DNA of 64,000 bases from Candidatus Dormiibacterota bacterium. Its GTDB lineage: Bacteria > Chloroflexota > Dormibacteria > Dormibacterales > Dormibacteraceae. The position numbers and the translations under genes were made by a program. The stretch covers positions 29,042-93,041 of the forward strand of contig PNAG01000011.1 of NCBI GenBank assembly GCA_003169845.1. Reading direction: 5' to 3'. The notes under the pieces were generated by a model, which ran no database searches, was not told where the DNA came from, and was given only the letters and a program-made list of their open reading frames with translations. Shown here piece by piece: positions 9,467 to 20,001 of this stretch (its first letter is position 1; the number at the start of each line of letters is the position of its first letter).

Positions 9467-11242
9467 TTGAAGCAAACGGGTGCCGAGTCAGTGCGGTGGG
9501 ATCTCAGTGACCTGTACGCATCGCCGACCGACCCCGCGCTGGAGACCACTCTGTCCCAGGCGCTGGAGAAAGCGAAGGCTTTCGAGGCCGCCTACAAGGG
9601 CAAGGTCGCGACCGCCGAGCCGCACGAGTTCGCGGAGATGATGCGAGAGCTCGAGGAAGACGAGGAAGAGGCGGCGAAGCCGGAGGTGTACGCGTACCTG
9701 CTGCATAGCCAGGACACGCAGGACGCGGCCGCGGGCAGAGTGCTGGCAAGGGTGCGCGAGGCCGCCGCGGAGCGCGGGAGTCACGGTGTTTTCTTCTCGC
9801 TCGAGCTGGCCCAGGTCACCGACGAGCAGGCGGCAAAGCTCTACGCGCACCCGGACTCGTCGCGGTACCAACACACGATCGAGGAGGCGCGCAAGTTCCG
9901 CCCGCACCAGCTGTCGGAGCCCGAGGAGCGCGTCCTGACGGACTTCAGCCCGGTCGGAAACTCCGCCTGGACCCGCCTGTTCGAGGAGCTGTGCTCGGGA
10001 ATACGAGTCGACCTGGACGGGCGGGAGCTTGCCCTCGAGGAGGCGCTGACCATGCTCCGCGAGCCCGATCGCGAGGTTCGGCGCAGCGCGAGTCACGCCA
10101 TCACGGGCGCGCTCGGCCACGACATCCGGACTCGCGGCTACATCTTCAACGTCATCCTGCAGGAGAAGGCGATCGACGACCGCTTGCGCCATTTTCCGAG
10201 CTGGATCTCGTCGCGGAACCTCGCGAACGAGACCTCGGACGAGGCGGTCCAGGCGCTCGTCGAAGCTGTCACGGGCCGCTACGACGTCTGCGTTCGCTAC
10301 TACCGGGTGAAGAAGCAGCTGCTCGGCGTCGGGGACCTTCACGAGTGGGATCGCTACGCGCCGATCGGCCAGGTGACTCGCGACCTGTCCTGGGAGGACG
10401 CCAAGGAGCTGGTGCTGGGCTCGTTCCAGCGTTTCTCGAAGCGCGCGGGCGCCATGGTGGAGGATTTCTTCACCCATGGCTGGATCGACGCTCCGGTCAT
10501 CCCGGGCAAGGCCGGTGGGGCGTACTGCATGCCCGTCACGCCTCGCCACCACCCGTACGTGATGCTCAATTTCACCGGCAAGCTGCGCGACGCGCTCACC
10601 CTGGCGCACGAGCTAGGTCACGGCCTGCACGACCGGCTGGCCTCGAAGCAGCACATCTTCGACTTCCATCCGCCTTTGACGCTGGCCGAGACGGCCTCCG
10701 TTTTCGGTGAGGCGCTGACCTTCGACCGCATCATGGCCGAGGAGAAGGACCCCAAGATCCGGCTGGCGATGCTCTGCAGCCAGGTCGAGGACTCCTTCTC
10801 GACGGTCTTCCGCCAGGTGGCCTTCAACCGTTACGAGGATGCGTGCCACACGGCCCGCCGGAGCGAGGGCGAGCTGGCCGTCGAGCAGCTCGGCGAGATC
10901 TACCAGGCCAAGCTGCAGCCGATGTTCGGCGACGCGCTCACCCTCACCGACGAGCACAAGGTCTGGTGGAGCTACATCGAGCACTTCCTGCACACGCCGG
11001 GCTACGTGTATGCCTACGCATTCGGGAACCTCCTCGCCCTGTCGGTCTACCACCGGTACCTGGAGAGCGGCCCGAAGTTCGTGGACGAGTACCTGGAATT
11101 CCTAGCCGCCGGCGGTTCGACGCGGCCGGACGAGCTGGTCCGGCGCCTCGGGATGGACATCACCGACCCGGGGTTCTGGGACTCTGGGCTGAAGATCCTC
11201 GACGGAATGGTGGCCGAGATCGAGCGCCTGGCCGGGACCTAA
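9467..11242 (+). CDS. M3-family oligoendopeptidase (PepF-like)
   Basis: Zinc motif 'LAHELGHGLHD'; 'RWDLSDLYASPTDPALE'; 'VYAYAFGNLLALSVYHRYLE'. ORF opens at 9041, but the homologous region begins near TTG 9467. Confidence 0.9.
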   Translation: MKQTGAESVRWDLSDLYASPTDPALETTLSQALEKAKAFEAAYKGKVATAEPHEFAEMMRELEEDEEEAAKPEVYAYLLHSQDTQDAAAGRVLARVREAAAERGSHGVFFSLELAQVTDEQAAKLYAHPDSSRYQHTIEEARKFRPHQLSEPEERVLTDFSPVGNSAWTRLFEELCSGIRVDLDGRELALEEALTMLREPDREVRRSASHAITGALGHDIRTRGYIFNVILQEKAIDDRLRHFPSWISSRNLANETSDEAVQALVEAVTGRYDVCVRYYRVKKQLLGVGDLHEWDRYAPIGQVTRDLSWEDAKELVLGSFQRFSKRAGAMVEDFFTHGWIDAPVIPGKAGGAYCMPVTPRHHPYVMLNFTGKLRDALTLAHELGHGLHDRLASKQHIFDFHPPLTLAETASVFGEALTFDRIMAEEKDPKIRLAMLCSQVEDSFSTVFRQVAFNRYEDACHTARRSEGELAVEQLGEIYQAKLQPMFGDALTLTDEHKVWWSYIEHFLHTPGYVYAYAFGNLLALSVYHRYLESGPKFVDEYLEFLAAGGSTRPDELVRRLGMDITDPGFWDSGLKILDGMVAEIERLAGT

Positions 11243-11244
11243 TT

Positions 11245-11282
11245 TCGGCTCCGCCTTCAGGGGGAGGGAGAGACCGAGCCGA
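11245..11282. repeat. REP-like palindromic intergenic element
   Basis: TCGGCTC...ttcagggggaggg...GAGCCGA; shares the 'cagggggaggg' core with other copies. Confidence 0.5.
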
Positions 11283-11352
11283 TAGACTTAGATCCACATA
11301 GCTGGGCCCGCCGGCGCGGGAGAGAAGCCACTCGTCAGTGGTAGGGAGTGAG

Positions 11353-13230
11353 ATGACGGTCACCACCGAGACTCTGGCCACTACCGATCTCGAGTTTGCC
11401 CGCCAGCTGGGGCAGCAGCTTCGAGTCGACTCGATCCGTTGCAGCACGGCCGCCGGCTCTGGGCACCCGACCTCGTCGATGTCCGCCGCCGACCTGATCG
11501 GGGTCCTGATCGCCCGCTACCTGCAGTACGACTGGTCGAAGCCGAAAGACCCGAACAACGACCACCTGATCTACTCCAAGGGACACGCGTCGCCGCTGTG
11601 CTATGCGATGTTCAAGGCGGTCGGCGCGATCACCGACGCGGAGATGATGACCTTCCGCAAGTTCGGCTCCCGGCTGCAGGGCCACCCGACGCCGGTGATC
11701 CCCTGGGTGGACGTCGCGACCGGCTCGCTCGGCCAGGGGCTGCCGATCTCGGTCGGGGTCGCCCTGGCCGGCAAGGACCTGGACAAGCTCCCCTTCCACG
11801 TGTGGACGCTCTGTGGCGACTCCGAGCTCGCCGAGGGATCGATCTGGGAGGCCTTCGACAAGGCGGGCCATTACCAGCTCGCCAACCTCACCGCGATCCT
11901 CGACATCAACCGGCTCGGGCAGCGCGGGGAGACCGAGTACGGCTGGACACTTGACGTATACAGGCGGCGCGTGGAGGCTTTCGGCTGCTTCCCCATCGTG
12001 ATCGACGGACATGACGTGACGGCGATCGATCGCGCCTACGGCCAGGCGCTCTCGTCGACCGGCAAGCCGACGGTGATCATCGCCAAGACGATCAAGGGCA
12101 AGGGGTTCTCGGAGATCGAGAACAAGGAGGGCTGGCACGGCAAGGTGCTGCCGCCTGATATGGCGGAGCGGGCGATCAAGGAGCTGGGGGGGATCCGCCA
12201 CCTCAAGGTCAAGACGGCCAAGCCCGAAGCAACACCCCGCACGCCGAAGCGGCTCGAGCCCGCGCCGGCGGTGACCCTGCCGGTCTATACGAAAGACGAC
12301 AAGGTAGCCACTCGCAAGGCCTACGGCGACGCCCTGCTGGCGCTCGGAGCGATCCCGAACGTTGTGGCGATGGACGGGGAGGTGTCGAACTCGACGCACG
12401 CGGACGAGTTCGCCAAGGCCTACCCCGACCGGTTCTTCGAGATGTGGATCGCCGAGCAGCAGCTGGTGGCGACGGCGGTGGGGATGAGCGTGCGCGGGTA
12501 CAGGCCATTCGCCTCGACCTTCGCCGCCTTCTTCAGCCGCGCCTACGACTTCATCCGCATGGCGGGAATCTCGGAGGCCAACCTACGGCTCGTCGGCTCG
12601 CACGCCGGTGTGGAGATCGGCCAGGACGGCCCTTCGCAGATGGCGCTCGAGGACCTCGCCTCCCTGCGGGCGATCAACAGCTCGATCGTGCTCTACCCGT
12701 GCGACCCCAACCAGACGGCGAAGCTGACCCTCGTGATGGCCGACACGCTGGGCATCGTCTACATGCGCACCACCCGCGGCGCGTACCCCACGATCTACGG
12801 TCCCAACGAGAGCTTCAAGGTGGGCGGTTCGAAGGTGGTGCGCCAGACGCCGAAGGACAGGGTCACGCTGATCGGCGCGGGTGTGACGCTGCACAACTGC
12901 ATCGCCGCTGCGGATGCGCTGGCGGCCAAGAAGATTCCCGCGCGGGTCGTCGACCTCTACTCGGTTAAGCCTGTCGACGTGAAGACGCTGCGCGAGGCGG
13001 TGCGGGTCACAAAGGGGAAGCTGGTCATCGTGGAGGATCACTACCCCGAAGGCGGCCTTGGGGCGGCGGTCATGGAGGCGCTCGCCGGTGACGGCGTCCC
13101 AGTCAAGATCGCGCATCTGGCAGTGAAAGGACTCCCGACCTCGGGCAAACCCGAGGAGCTGATGAACGCCGCCGGAATCTCGGCCAAGCACATCGTGGCT
13201 GCTGCCACCAAGCTCCTACAGTCGAAGTGA
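11353..13230 (+). CDS. tkt: Transketolase
   Basis: 'LRVDSIRCSTAAGSGHPTSSMSAADLIGVL', 'GSLGQGLPISVGVALAGK', 'AEQQLVATAVGMSVRGYRPFASTFAAFFSRAYDFIRMAGIS'. Confidence 0.96.
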   Translation: MTVTTETLATTDLEFARQLGQQLRVDSIRCSTAAGSGHPTSSMSAADLIGVLIARYLQYDWSKPKDPNNDHLIYSKGHASPLCYAMFKAVGAITDAEMMTFRKFGSRLQGHPTPVIPWVDVATGSLGQGLPISVGVALAGKDLDKLPFHVWTLCGDSELAEGSIWEAFDKAGHYQLANLTAILDINRLGQRGETEYGWTLDVYRRRVEAFGCFPIVIDGHDVTAIDRAYGQALSSTGKPTVIIAKTIKGKGFSEIENKEGWHGKVLPPDMAERAIKELGGIRHLKVKTAKPEATPRTPKRLEPAPAVTLPVYTKDDKVATRKAYGDALLALGAIPNVVAMDGEVSNSTHADEFAKAYPDRFFEMWIAEQQLVATAVGMSVRGYRPFASTFAAFFSRAYDFIRMAGISEANLRLVGSHAGVEIGQDGPSQMALEDLASLRAINSSIVLYPCDPNQTAKLTLVMADTLGIVYMRTTRGAYPTIYGPNESFKVGGSKVVRQTPKDRVTLIGAGVTLHNCIAAADALAAKKIPARVVDLYSVKPVDVKTLREAVRVTKGKLVIVEDHYPEGGLGAAVMEALAGDGVPVKIAHLAVKGLPTSGKPEELMNAAGISAKHIVAAATKLLQSK

Positions 13231-16025
13231 TGGCTACTGAAACCAAACACAACGCGATCAAGGAGCTCAAGCAGGTCGGCCAGTCGCTGTGGCTCGACAA
13301 CATCCGCCGCCAGCTCATCACCTCTGGCGAGCTCGCCCGCCTGCGCGACGAGGGCGTGACCGGGGTCACATCCAACCCGACCATCTTCGAGAAGGCCGTC
13401 AGCGGGTCGACCGACTACGACGAGGCGATGGTCCAGCTGGTCCGGGAAAAGGCGACGCCGTCGGAGATGTTGTGGGGCCTGATGGTCGAGGACATCCAGG
13501 CCGCAGCCGATGTTTTCCGGCCCGTCTACGACAAGACGAAGGGCAAGGATGGTTACGTGAGCATCGAGGTGTCGCCCACCGTCGCGGCGAGCACACGCGC
13601 CACGATCAACTTCGCTGAGGATCTGCACGAACGCTGCCGCCGGCCCAACGTCATGGTCAAGATCCCCGCGACCAGGGAAGGGATCCCTGCGATTCACGAC
13701 CAGATCGCCAAAGGCCACAACATCAACATCACGCTGATCTTCGCCGTCGATCGATACGACGAAGTGGTCGAGGCGTACCTCTCGGGACTCGAGAAGCTGC
13801 AGAAGAAGGGAGGCGACTTGAGCAAGGTCGCCAGCGTGGCGAGCTTCTTCGTGAGCCGCGTGGACACGAAGGTCGACAAGATGCTGGCGGAGAAGATTCA
13901 GGGCACGCCCAGTCCCGCCGAGCAGCGCGAGTTGGAGAAGCTCTACGGCAAGGCGGCGATCGCAAACTCAAAGGTGGCGTACGAGCACTTCAAGCAGCTC
14001 TTCAGCGGTGCACGATGGGACAGGCTGCGCAAGGACGGCGCCCGCACGCAGCGCCCCCTGTGGGCCAGCACGTCGACCAAAGACCCCCGCTACCCAGACA
14101 CGTATTACGTCGAGGAGCTCATCGGCCCGGACACGGTGGACACCGTGCCGCCTGCGACCCTGGCGGCCTTCCGCGAGCACGGCGAGGTCCGCCGCAGCCT
14201 GGACGAGAACCTCGAGACCGCGGAGCGCCAGCTGAAGCAGCTCGCCGAGGCCGGGATCGACCTGGACCAGGTCACGCAAGAGCTGGAGGTCGAGGGCGTG
14301 GCGGCCTTCACGAAGTCGTTCGAAAGCCTGCTCGAGGCGCTGACCAAGACCTCGAAGGACATCAAGGCCGGGAAGGGGCCGCGCCAGTGGCACAGCCTCG
14401 GTCAGCTGCAGCCGGCGGTCGACCAGCAGCTCGCGAAGCTGCAAAAGGAGGATGCGCCTCGGCGCGTGTGGGCGAAGGACTCGACCTTGTGGAGCCCGGA
14501 TCCCAAAAAGCGCGAGGAGATTCGCGACCGCCTCGGGTGGCTGAACGTCGCGGAGAAGATGCTCGAGCACGCGCCGCAGCTGCGCGAGGTGGCCAAGGCC
14601 GGTCGGGCTTACTCAGACGTGGTGCTACTCGGCATGGGTGGATCGAGCCTGTGCCCGGACGTGCTGCGCAACACCTTCGGGCCGCTCCCGGGTCATCCGC
14701 GGCTGCACGTGCTGGACACCACGGACCCGGCCACGATCCTCGCGACCCGCAGGAAGATCCAGCTCAGCAAGACGCTCTTTGTCGTCGCATCGAAATCCGG
14801 AGAGACGACGGAGACGCTTTCGCACTTCGCGTACTTCTGGGACCAGGTGCAGAACAGCGGCGCCGGCGCCAAGGCCGGCCGCCAGTTTGCCGCGATCACA
14901 GACCCCGGCACCTCCCTCGAAAAGCTCGCCAAGGACCACGGCTTCCGCTGGATCTTTCCGAATCCACCCGACATCGGCGGCCGCTACTCGGCGCTCAGCT
15001 ACTTCGGTCTTGTGCCGGGCGCGCTCATGGGCGTCGACGTGGAGGAGCTGCTGGAGCGGGCGATGGAGATGGCGAGCTCGTGCGCGGATTCGGTACCGCC
15101 TGAGACCAATCCCGGCGTGTGGCTGGGCGCGGTGATGGGGCAGCTGGCGTTGAAGCGACGCAACAAGCTCACGCTCATCACCTCTCCGAAGGTCGCGACG
15201 TTCGGCTTCTGGGTTGAGCAGCTGATCGCCGAGAGTACTGGCAAGCAGGGCAAGGGGATCGTTCCCGTGGAAGGCGAGCCGGTCGGCAGGCCTCCGGTCT
15301 ATGGAAACGACCGCCTGTTCGTCTACATCAGGATGGACTCCGACGCGCCCAACCGCGCGGTGGCCGCGCTCGAGAAGGCCGGCCAGCCGGTGGTGACGCT
15401 GACGCTGCGTGACAAGCTCGACCTCGGCGGCGAGTTCCTGCGCTGGGAGATCGCCACGGCCATTGCGGGCTCGATACTCGGCATCGATGCCTTCGATCAG
15501 CCCAACGTGCAGGAGTCGAAGGACAACACGAAGCGGGTCCTGGCGATCTATAAGAGCAAGGGCAAGTTGCCGCCGGCGGAGTCCACCCCGGCCGCCAAGG
15601 CGCGAGCCGGCCTCAAGGCGCTCCTCGCGCGGGCAAAGCCCGGCGCGTACTTCGCGATCATGGCCTACACGGCGCGGACGGCGACATCGGAGGCCGCGAT
15701 CTCGGCCGTTCGAACTGCGGTGCGTGACAGCACGCGCATCGCGACCACGGCGGGATACGGTCCGCGTTTTCTCCACTCGACCGGCCAGCTGCACAAGGGC
15801 GGCCCCAAGACGGGCCTGTTCCTCCAGGTGGTTCAGCAGGACACGAGCGACGTGCCGATCCCCGGGCAGCCGTTCAGCTTCTCCATCCTCAAGCAGTCGC
15901 AGTCCCTGGGCGATCTCCAGTCGCTCAGCTCGCGCCGCCTGCCGGTGGTACGCGTGACACTGGGCAAAAATCCAGCCGCAGGCTGGAAGGCGTTGGTGTC
16001 GGCAGTCAGATCGGCGGTGAAGTAG
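13230..16025 (+). CDS. tal-pgi: Bifunctional transaldolase / glucose-6-phosphate isomerase
   Basis: Transaldolase half 'GVTGVTSNPTIFEKAVSGSTDYDEAM...VMVKIPATREGIPAI...INITLIFAVDRYDEVVEAY' fused to Pgi-like half 'LLGMGGSSLCPDV...FVVASKSGETTETLSHFAYF'; overlaps tkt stop. Confidence 0.95.
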   Translation: MATETKHNAIKELKQVGQSLWLDNIRRQLITSGELARLRDEGVTGVTSNPTIFEKAVSGSTDYDEAMVQLVREKATPSEMLWGLMVEDIQAAADVFRPVYDKTKGKDGYVSIEVSPTVAASTRATINFAEDLHERCRRPNVMVKIPATREGIPAIHDQIAKGHNINITLIFAVDRYDEVVEAYLSGLEKLQKKGGDLSKVASVASFFVSRVDTKVDKMLAEKIQGTPSPAEQRELEKLYGKAAIANSKVAYEHFKQLFSGARWDRLRKDGARTQRPLWASTSTKDPRYPDTYYVEELIGPDTVDTVPPATLAAFREHGEVRRSLDENLETAERQLKQLAEAGIDLDQVTQELEVEGVAAFTKSFESLLEALTKTSKDIKAGKGPRQWHSLGQLQPAVDQQLAKLQKEDAPRRVWAKDSTLWSPDPKKREEIRDRLGWLNVAEKMLEHAPQLREVAKAGRAYSDVVLLGMGGSSLCPDVLRNTFGPLPGHPRLHVLDTTDPATILATRRKIQLSKTLFVVASKSGETTETLSHFAYFWDQVQNSGAGAKAGRQFAAITDPGTSLEKLAKDHGFRWIFPNPPDIGGRYSALSYFGLVPGALMGVDVEELLERAMEMASSCADSVPPETNPGVWLGAVMGQLALKRRNKLTLITSPKVATFGFWVEQLIAESTGKQGKGIVPVEGEPVGRPPVYGNDRLFVYIRMDSDAPNRAVAALEKAGQPVVTLTLRDKLDLGGEFLRWEIATAIAGSILGIDAFDQPNVQESKDNTKRVLAIYKSKGKLPPAESTPAAKARAGLKALLARAKPGAYFAIMAYTARTATSEAAISAVRTAVRDSTRIATTAGYGPRFLHSTGQLHKGGPKTGLFLQVVQQDTSDVPIPGQPFSFSILKQSQSLGDLQSLSSRRLPVVRVTLGKNPAAGWKALVSAVRSAVK

Positions 16026-16027
16026 CA

Positions 16028-16960
16028 ATGGAAATGGGCATGGTCGGCCTCGGCCGCATGGGCGGCAACATGGTTCTGCGATTGCTCAAGCGCGGCCACC
16101 GGATGGTCGCGTTCGACCTCTCACCAGACGCGGTCAAGCGTCAAGAGGACGCGGGCGCGGTGGGCGCCGGCTCGTGGGAGGAATTTGTCGCCAAGCTCAC
16201 CTCCAAGCCGCGAGTGATGTGGGTGATGGTCCCGGCCGGCGACCCCACGACGCAGGCCATCGACAAGCTGGTCGAGCTGGGCGATCCCGGCGACATCATC
16301 ATCGACGGTGGCAACACCAACTGGAAGCTCGCGATGCAGGACTGCGAGCGGATCAAGGCAAAGGGTATGCACTACATGGACGCCGGGACCTCCGGCGGGA
16401 TTTGGGGACTCGAGTACGGCTACTGCCTGATGGTGGGCGCGGAGCAGGAGATCTACGATCACTGCCTGCCCCTGCTCAAGGACCTTGCGCCGGACGATGG
16501 CGGCCTGGTGCGCACCGGTCCTGAGGGCTCGGGGCATTTCGTGAAGATGGTGCACAACGGCGTCGAGTACGGGCTCATGCAGGCGTACGCCGAAGGCTTC
16601 CAGGTGATGAAGCTCTCCAAGAGCTTCCCGGGAATGAACATGCCGGCGATCGCGGAAGCCTGGCGGACGGGTAGCGTCGTCCGCTCGTGGCTGCTTGATC
16701 TGATCGCACGCGGCCTGGAGCAGGATCCCGAGCTTTCGGCGATCAAGGGATGGGTCGAGGACACCGGCGAGGGACGCTGGACGGTCGAAGCGGCGATCGA
16801 GGAGTCGGTGCCCGTGCCGATCATCGCCGAGTCGCTGTTCGCGCGCTTCCGCAGCCGCATGGAGAACACGTTCGGCGACCGCATGCTGGCGATGATGCGC
16901 AACCAGTTCGGCGGACACGCCGTCATCACCGACGCGACGGGAGAAGCGGCGCGCAAGTGA
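16028..16960 (+). CDS. gnd: Decarboxylating 6-phosphogluconate dehydrogenase (short form)
   Basis: 'MGMVGLGRMGGNMVLRLLKRGH', 'IIIDGGNTNWKLAMQDCERIKAKGMHYMDAGTSGGIWGLEYGYCLMVGAE'. Confidence 0.95.
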   Translation: MEMGMVGLGRMGGNMVLRLLKRGHRMVAFDLSPDAVKRQEDAGAVGAGSWEEFVAKLTSKPRVMWVMVPAGDPTTQAIDKLVELGDPGDIIIDGGNTNWKLAMQDCERIKAKGMHYMDAGTSGGIWGLEYGYCLMVGAEQEIYDHCLPLLKDLAPDDGGLVRTGPEGSGHFVKMVHNGVEYGLMQAYAEGFQVMKLSKSFPGMNMPAIAEAWRTGSVVRSWLLDLIARGLEQDPELSAIKGWVEDTGEGRWTVEAAIEESVPVPIIAESLFARFRSRMENTFGDRMLAMMRNQFGGHAVITDATGEAARK

Positions 16961-16969
16961 AAGCTGATT

Positions 16970-17006
16970 CCCTTCCCCCGTCAGGGGGAGGGTCGGGGTG
17001 GGGGGC
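16970..17006. repeat. REP-like element (gnd-zwf junction)
   Basis: cccttcccccgtcagggggagggtcggggtggggggc. Confidence 0.7.
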
Positions 17007-17015
17007 CGAGCCCAG

Positions 17016-18560
17016 GTGACAGCCGTGGCCTCAACCCCGGTGGCCACCAACCCATTAGCCGAGGGGCTTCACGACTACCGCGTCGGCGAACCGTGCCTGA
17101 TGGTCATCTTCGGCGCGACCGGCGACCTCAGTGGCCGCAAGCTTCTGCCCGCGCTCTACAACCTCGCCAAGCAGCGCCTGCTGCCGGCGGGCTTTGCCGT
17201 GGTGGGCGCCGCGATCGACGACATGACCGACGATTCGTTCCGCAAGCACGCGTCGGAAAAAATCGCGGAGTTCTCTCGCACACAGCCGATCGACCAGCGC
17301 GTCCTCGACGCCTTTCTGAGCGCCTGCTTCTACGTGAAGGTCGACTTCGGAAAGCTCGACGACTTCAAGGGCCTGCAGCGCCGCCTGTCCGAGCTGGACA
17401 CGACCCGCCATGTTTCGGGCAACCGGATGTTCTATTGTGCAACGCCACCTCCGACCTACGAGACGATCGTCGAGCAGCTGAAGGCGGCGGGCATGGCGAC
17501 CGGCGCGGGCTTTCATCGCATCGTGGTCGAGAAGCCGTTCGGCTCAGACCTCAAGTCCGCGCGCGAGCTCACGGCAATTCTCCAGCGCGTCTTCCACGAA
17601 GACTCCGTATACCGGATTGACCACTACCTCGGGAAAGAGACGGTCCAGAACATCATGGCGTTTCGTTTCGCCAACTCGATCTTCGAGCCCGTGTGGAACA
17701 CCAATCTCATCGATTCCGTGCAGATCACGGTCGCGGAGGAGATCGGCGTCGAAGGCCGGGGCACTTACTACGACAAGGCCGGAGCCCTGCGCGACATCGT
17801 CCAGAACCATGCGCTGCAGCTGGTCGCGCTCGTCGCCATGGAGCCGCCGCTTGCCTTCGAGGCCAACTCCGTGCGAGATGAGAAGGTCAAGGTCCTTCGC
17901 GCGATCAAGCCGATCACCGACGAAGAGGTGGCTCGCGCGACGGTGCGCGGGCAGTACACGAAGGGCTGGGTGCAGGGGGAGCAGGTGCCGGGCTATCGCG
18001 ATGAGAAGAATGTCGCGCCCGGGTCGCTGACCGAGACGTTCGCGGCACTCAGGCTGAACATCGACAACTGGCGCTGGGCCAACGTGCCGTTCTACATTCG
18101 AGCGGGCAAGCGTATGCCAAAGCGCATAACCGAGATCCGGATCCAGTTCAAGCGCCCGCCGCACATGACGTTCGGACCCGACGCCACGCGAGAGCTCGAC
18201 CCCAACGCGATCACCCTGCGCATCCAGCCCGAGGAGGGCATCTCGCTGCGCTTTGGTGCGAAGGTGCCCAGCGCCGGCCTGCGCATCCGCAGCGTGACGA
18301 TGGATTTTCAATATATGACCGCGTTTCTCGTCGAAACGCCCGAGGCTTACGAACGCCTGCTGCTCGACTGCATGATCGGCGACCCGACGCTGTTCACGCG
18401 CGCCGACGAGGTCGAGGCCGCATGGAGGCTGATCGACCCGATCGAGGCGGCGTGGCGCGACGACCGGCCGCCCCTGGCGATGTACGCGGCCGGCACGTGG
18501 GGACCGCCCGCCGCGGACAAGCTGGTCCAGCAGGACCGTAGGGAGTGGCACCGGCCGTGA
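17016..18560 (+). CDS. zwf: Glucose-6-phosphate 1-dehydrogenase
   Basis: 'MVIFGATGDLSGRKLLPALYNLAK', 'RIDHYLGKETVQNIMAFRFANSIFEPVWN'; GTG start proposed just after the REP. Confidence 0.96.
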   Translation: MTAVASTPVATNPLAEGLHDYRVGEPCLMVIFGATGDLSGRKLLPALYNLAKQRLLPAGFAVVGAAIDDMTDDSFRKHASEKIAEFSRTQPIDQRVLDAFLSACFYVKVDFGKLDDFKGLQRRLSELDTTRHVSGNRMFYCATPPPTYETIVEQLKAAGMATGAGFHRIVVEKPFGSDLKSARELTAILQRVFHEDSVYRIDHYLGKETVQNIMAFRFANSIFEPVWNTNLIDSVQITVAEEIGVEGRGTYYDKAGALRDIVQNHALQLVALVAMEPPLAFEANSVRDEKVKVLRAIKPITDEEVARATVRGQYTKGWVQGEQVPGYRDEKNVAPGSLTETFAALRLNIDNWRWANVPFYIRAGKRMPKRITEIRIQFKRPPHMTFGPDATRELDPNAITLRIQPEEGISLRFGAKVPSAGLRIRSVTMDFQYMTAFLVETPEAYERLLLDCMIGDPTLFTRADEVEAAWRLIDPIEAAWRDDRPPLAMYAAGTWGPPAADKLVQQDRREWHRP

Positions 18561-19945
18561 GCACGACGATCGCACCGGAACCCGATGTCGAGTGGCGTGG
18601 CGAGGGCGTCTCCATGAACGAGGTGCTCGGGGCGCTGAGCAACATCCGCAAGAAGTTCGCCCTGGCGGAAGTGGGCGAGACGGAGCTGCCGCACCCGCGC
18701 AACTGCATCATGACCCTGATCGCCGTCGCGTCCACGGATGCGGAGGAACGCAGGGCACAGCGCGCTGTGAGGGCGATCGGAAATCATCACCCCGCGCAGG
18801 TCATCGTGGTCCGCGACCAGCCGGAGCTGCGGAGCAGACGGATCGACGCCACGATCATGACGGACACGCTGCGACCGCAGCTCGGAGGCGCGATGCAGTG
18901 CGAGCTGATCACATTGCGCGTGCGCGGCGCCGCGGGCGAGCACCTGTCGGGCCTCGTCGACCCGCTGCTGATGAGTGGCGTTCCTAACTATCTCTGGTGG
19001 GTCGGCACTCCGACGTTCGGCAAGCGCGAGCTGGATGACGTGCTGAAGATCTGCGACGCGCTCTTCGTCGACTCCGCGCGCTTCGACGCCCCTTACCGGT
19101 CGTTTCTGGAGCTGACCACGCTGGTTTCGCAGTCCCACCAGAGTCTTGGGGTGGGCGACCTGCAGTGGGCGCGTCTCGAGCCGTGGCGCGAGAGCGTCGC
19201 GCAGTTTTTCGCCCCGGCGGACCGGCTTCCCTTTCTGAAAGGAATCTCGGAGATCGGCGTCGACTATTCCGGCGAAGGCCGTGGCAACCGAGTGGCGGCG
19301 GCCCTGCTCATCGGCTGGATGGCCTCCGCCCTCGGTTGGACGCTGCAGAAGTCGGCCGGAGGCGCGGGCGGGACCGTCGTCGCGCATTTTGCCGCCGAAG
19401 GCTGGCGGCCGGTGCAGGTCGCCATGAGGTCGGTGCCCAGGACGCACCTGGCGCAGGGAGAGATCGGCGCGATCCGGATCGGGGGGGCCGCCGCGGGCAG
19501 GACGTTCAACCTGTCGGTGCTGCGCGACCCGGAGCGCGCGCGCAGCGTGCGACCGGACGTCGGAGCCGGCGGCTACAGGCCTATCCACCCCACTGGCGGG
19601 GAGGACGAGGCGGGGCTCGAGATCGCGCAGCGCAAGGTGGAGTGGCACCGCGACGTGCTGCTGGAGAATTCCGAGCAGCTGCACCACACGGCAACCGGAG
19701 ACCTGCCGGGCGACAACCGGCCGCAGCCGCCCGCCGTGTTCGTGCGCGACCGGCGGCGACAGGACAGCTCGCGCGTTCTGCTCACTCTGATCGAGATCGG
19801 GGAGGCCGGCACGCTGCGGCACGTGCAGCAGGTCGAGCCCGAGGACGAGGCGACCCTTCTGCTGGAGATCCTTTCGCACGGCGCGCAGGACAAGGTCTTC
19901 GTGCGCTCGCTCACAGCCGCAGCCGAGCTGATGAGCGCAATTTAG
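18557..19945 (+). CDS. opcA: Glucose-6-phosphate dehydrogenase assembly protein OpcA
   Basis: 'PHPRNCIMTLIAVASTDAEE', 'GVPNYLWWVGTP', 'DSARFDAPYRSFLELTTL'; overlaps zwf stop. Confidence 0.92.
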   Translation: MSTTIAPEPDVEWRGEGVSMNEVLGALSNIRKKFALAEVGETELPHPRNCIMTLIAVASTDAEERRAQRAVRAIGNHHPAQVIVVRDQPELRSRRIDATIMTDTLRPQLGGAMQCELITLRVRGAAGEHLSGLVDPLLMSGVPNYLWWVGTPTFGKRELDDVLKICDALFVDSARFDAPYRSFLELTTLVSQSHQSLGVGDLQWARLEPWRESVAQFFAPADRLPFLKGISEIGVDYSGEGRGNRVAAALLIGWMASALGWTLQKSAGGAGGTVVAHFAAEGWRPVQVAMRSVPRTHLAQGEIGAIRIGGAAAGRTFNLSVLRDPERARSVRPDVGAGGYRPIHPTGGEDEAGLEIAQRKVEWHRDVLLENSEQLHHTATGDLPGDNRPQPPAVFVRDRRRQDSSRVLLTLIEIGEAGTLRHVQQVEPEDEATLLLEILSHGAQDKVFVRSLTAAAELMSAI

Positions 19946-19951
19946 TGGGGC

Positions 19952-19996
19952 AATCTCCCCTCCTCCGCAAGGGGGAGGGTCACGGTGGGGGGCCGC
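19952..19996. repeat. REP-like element (opcA-pgl junction)
   Basis: aatctcccctcctccgcaagggggagggtcacggtggggggccgc. Confidence 0.75.
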
Positions 19997-20001
19997 GCAA
20001 T

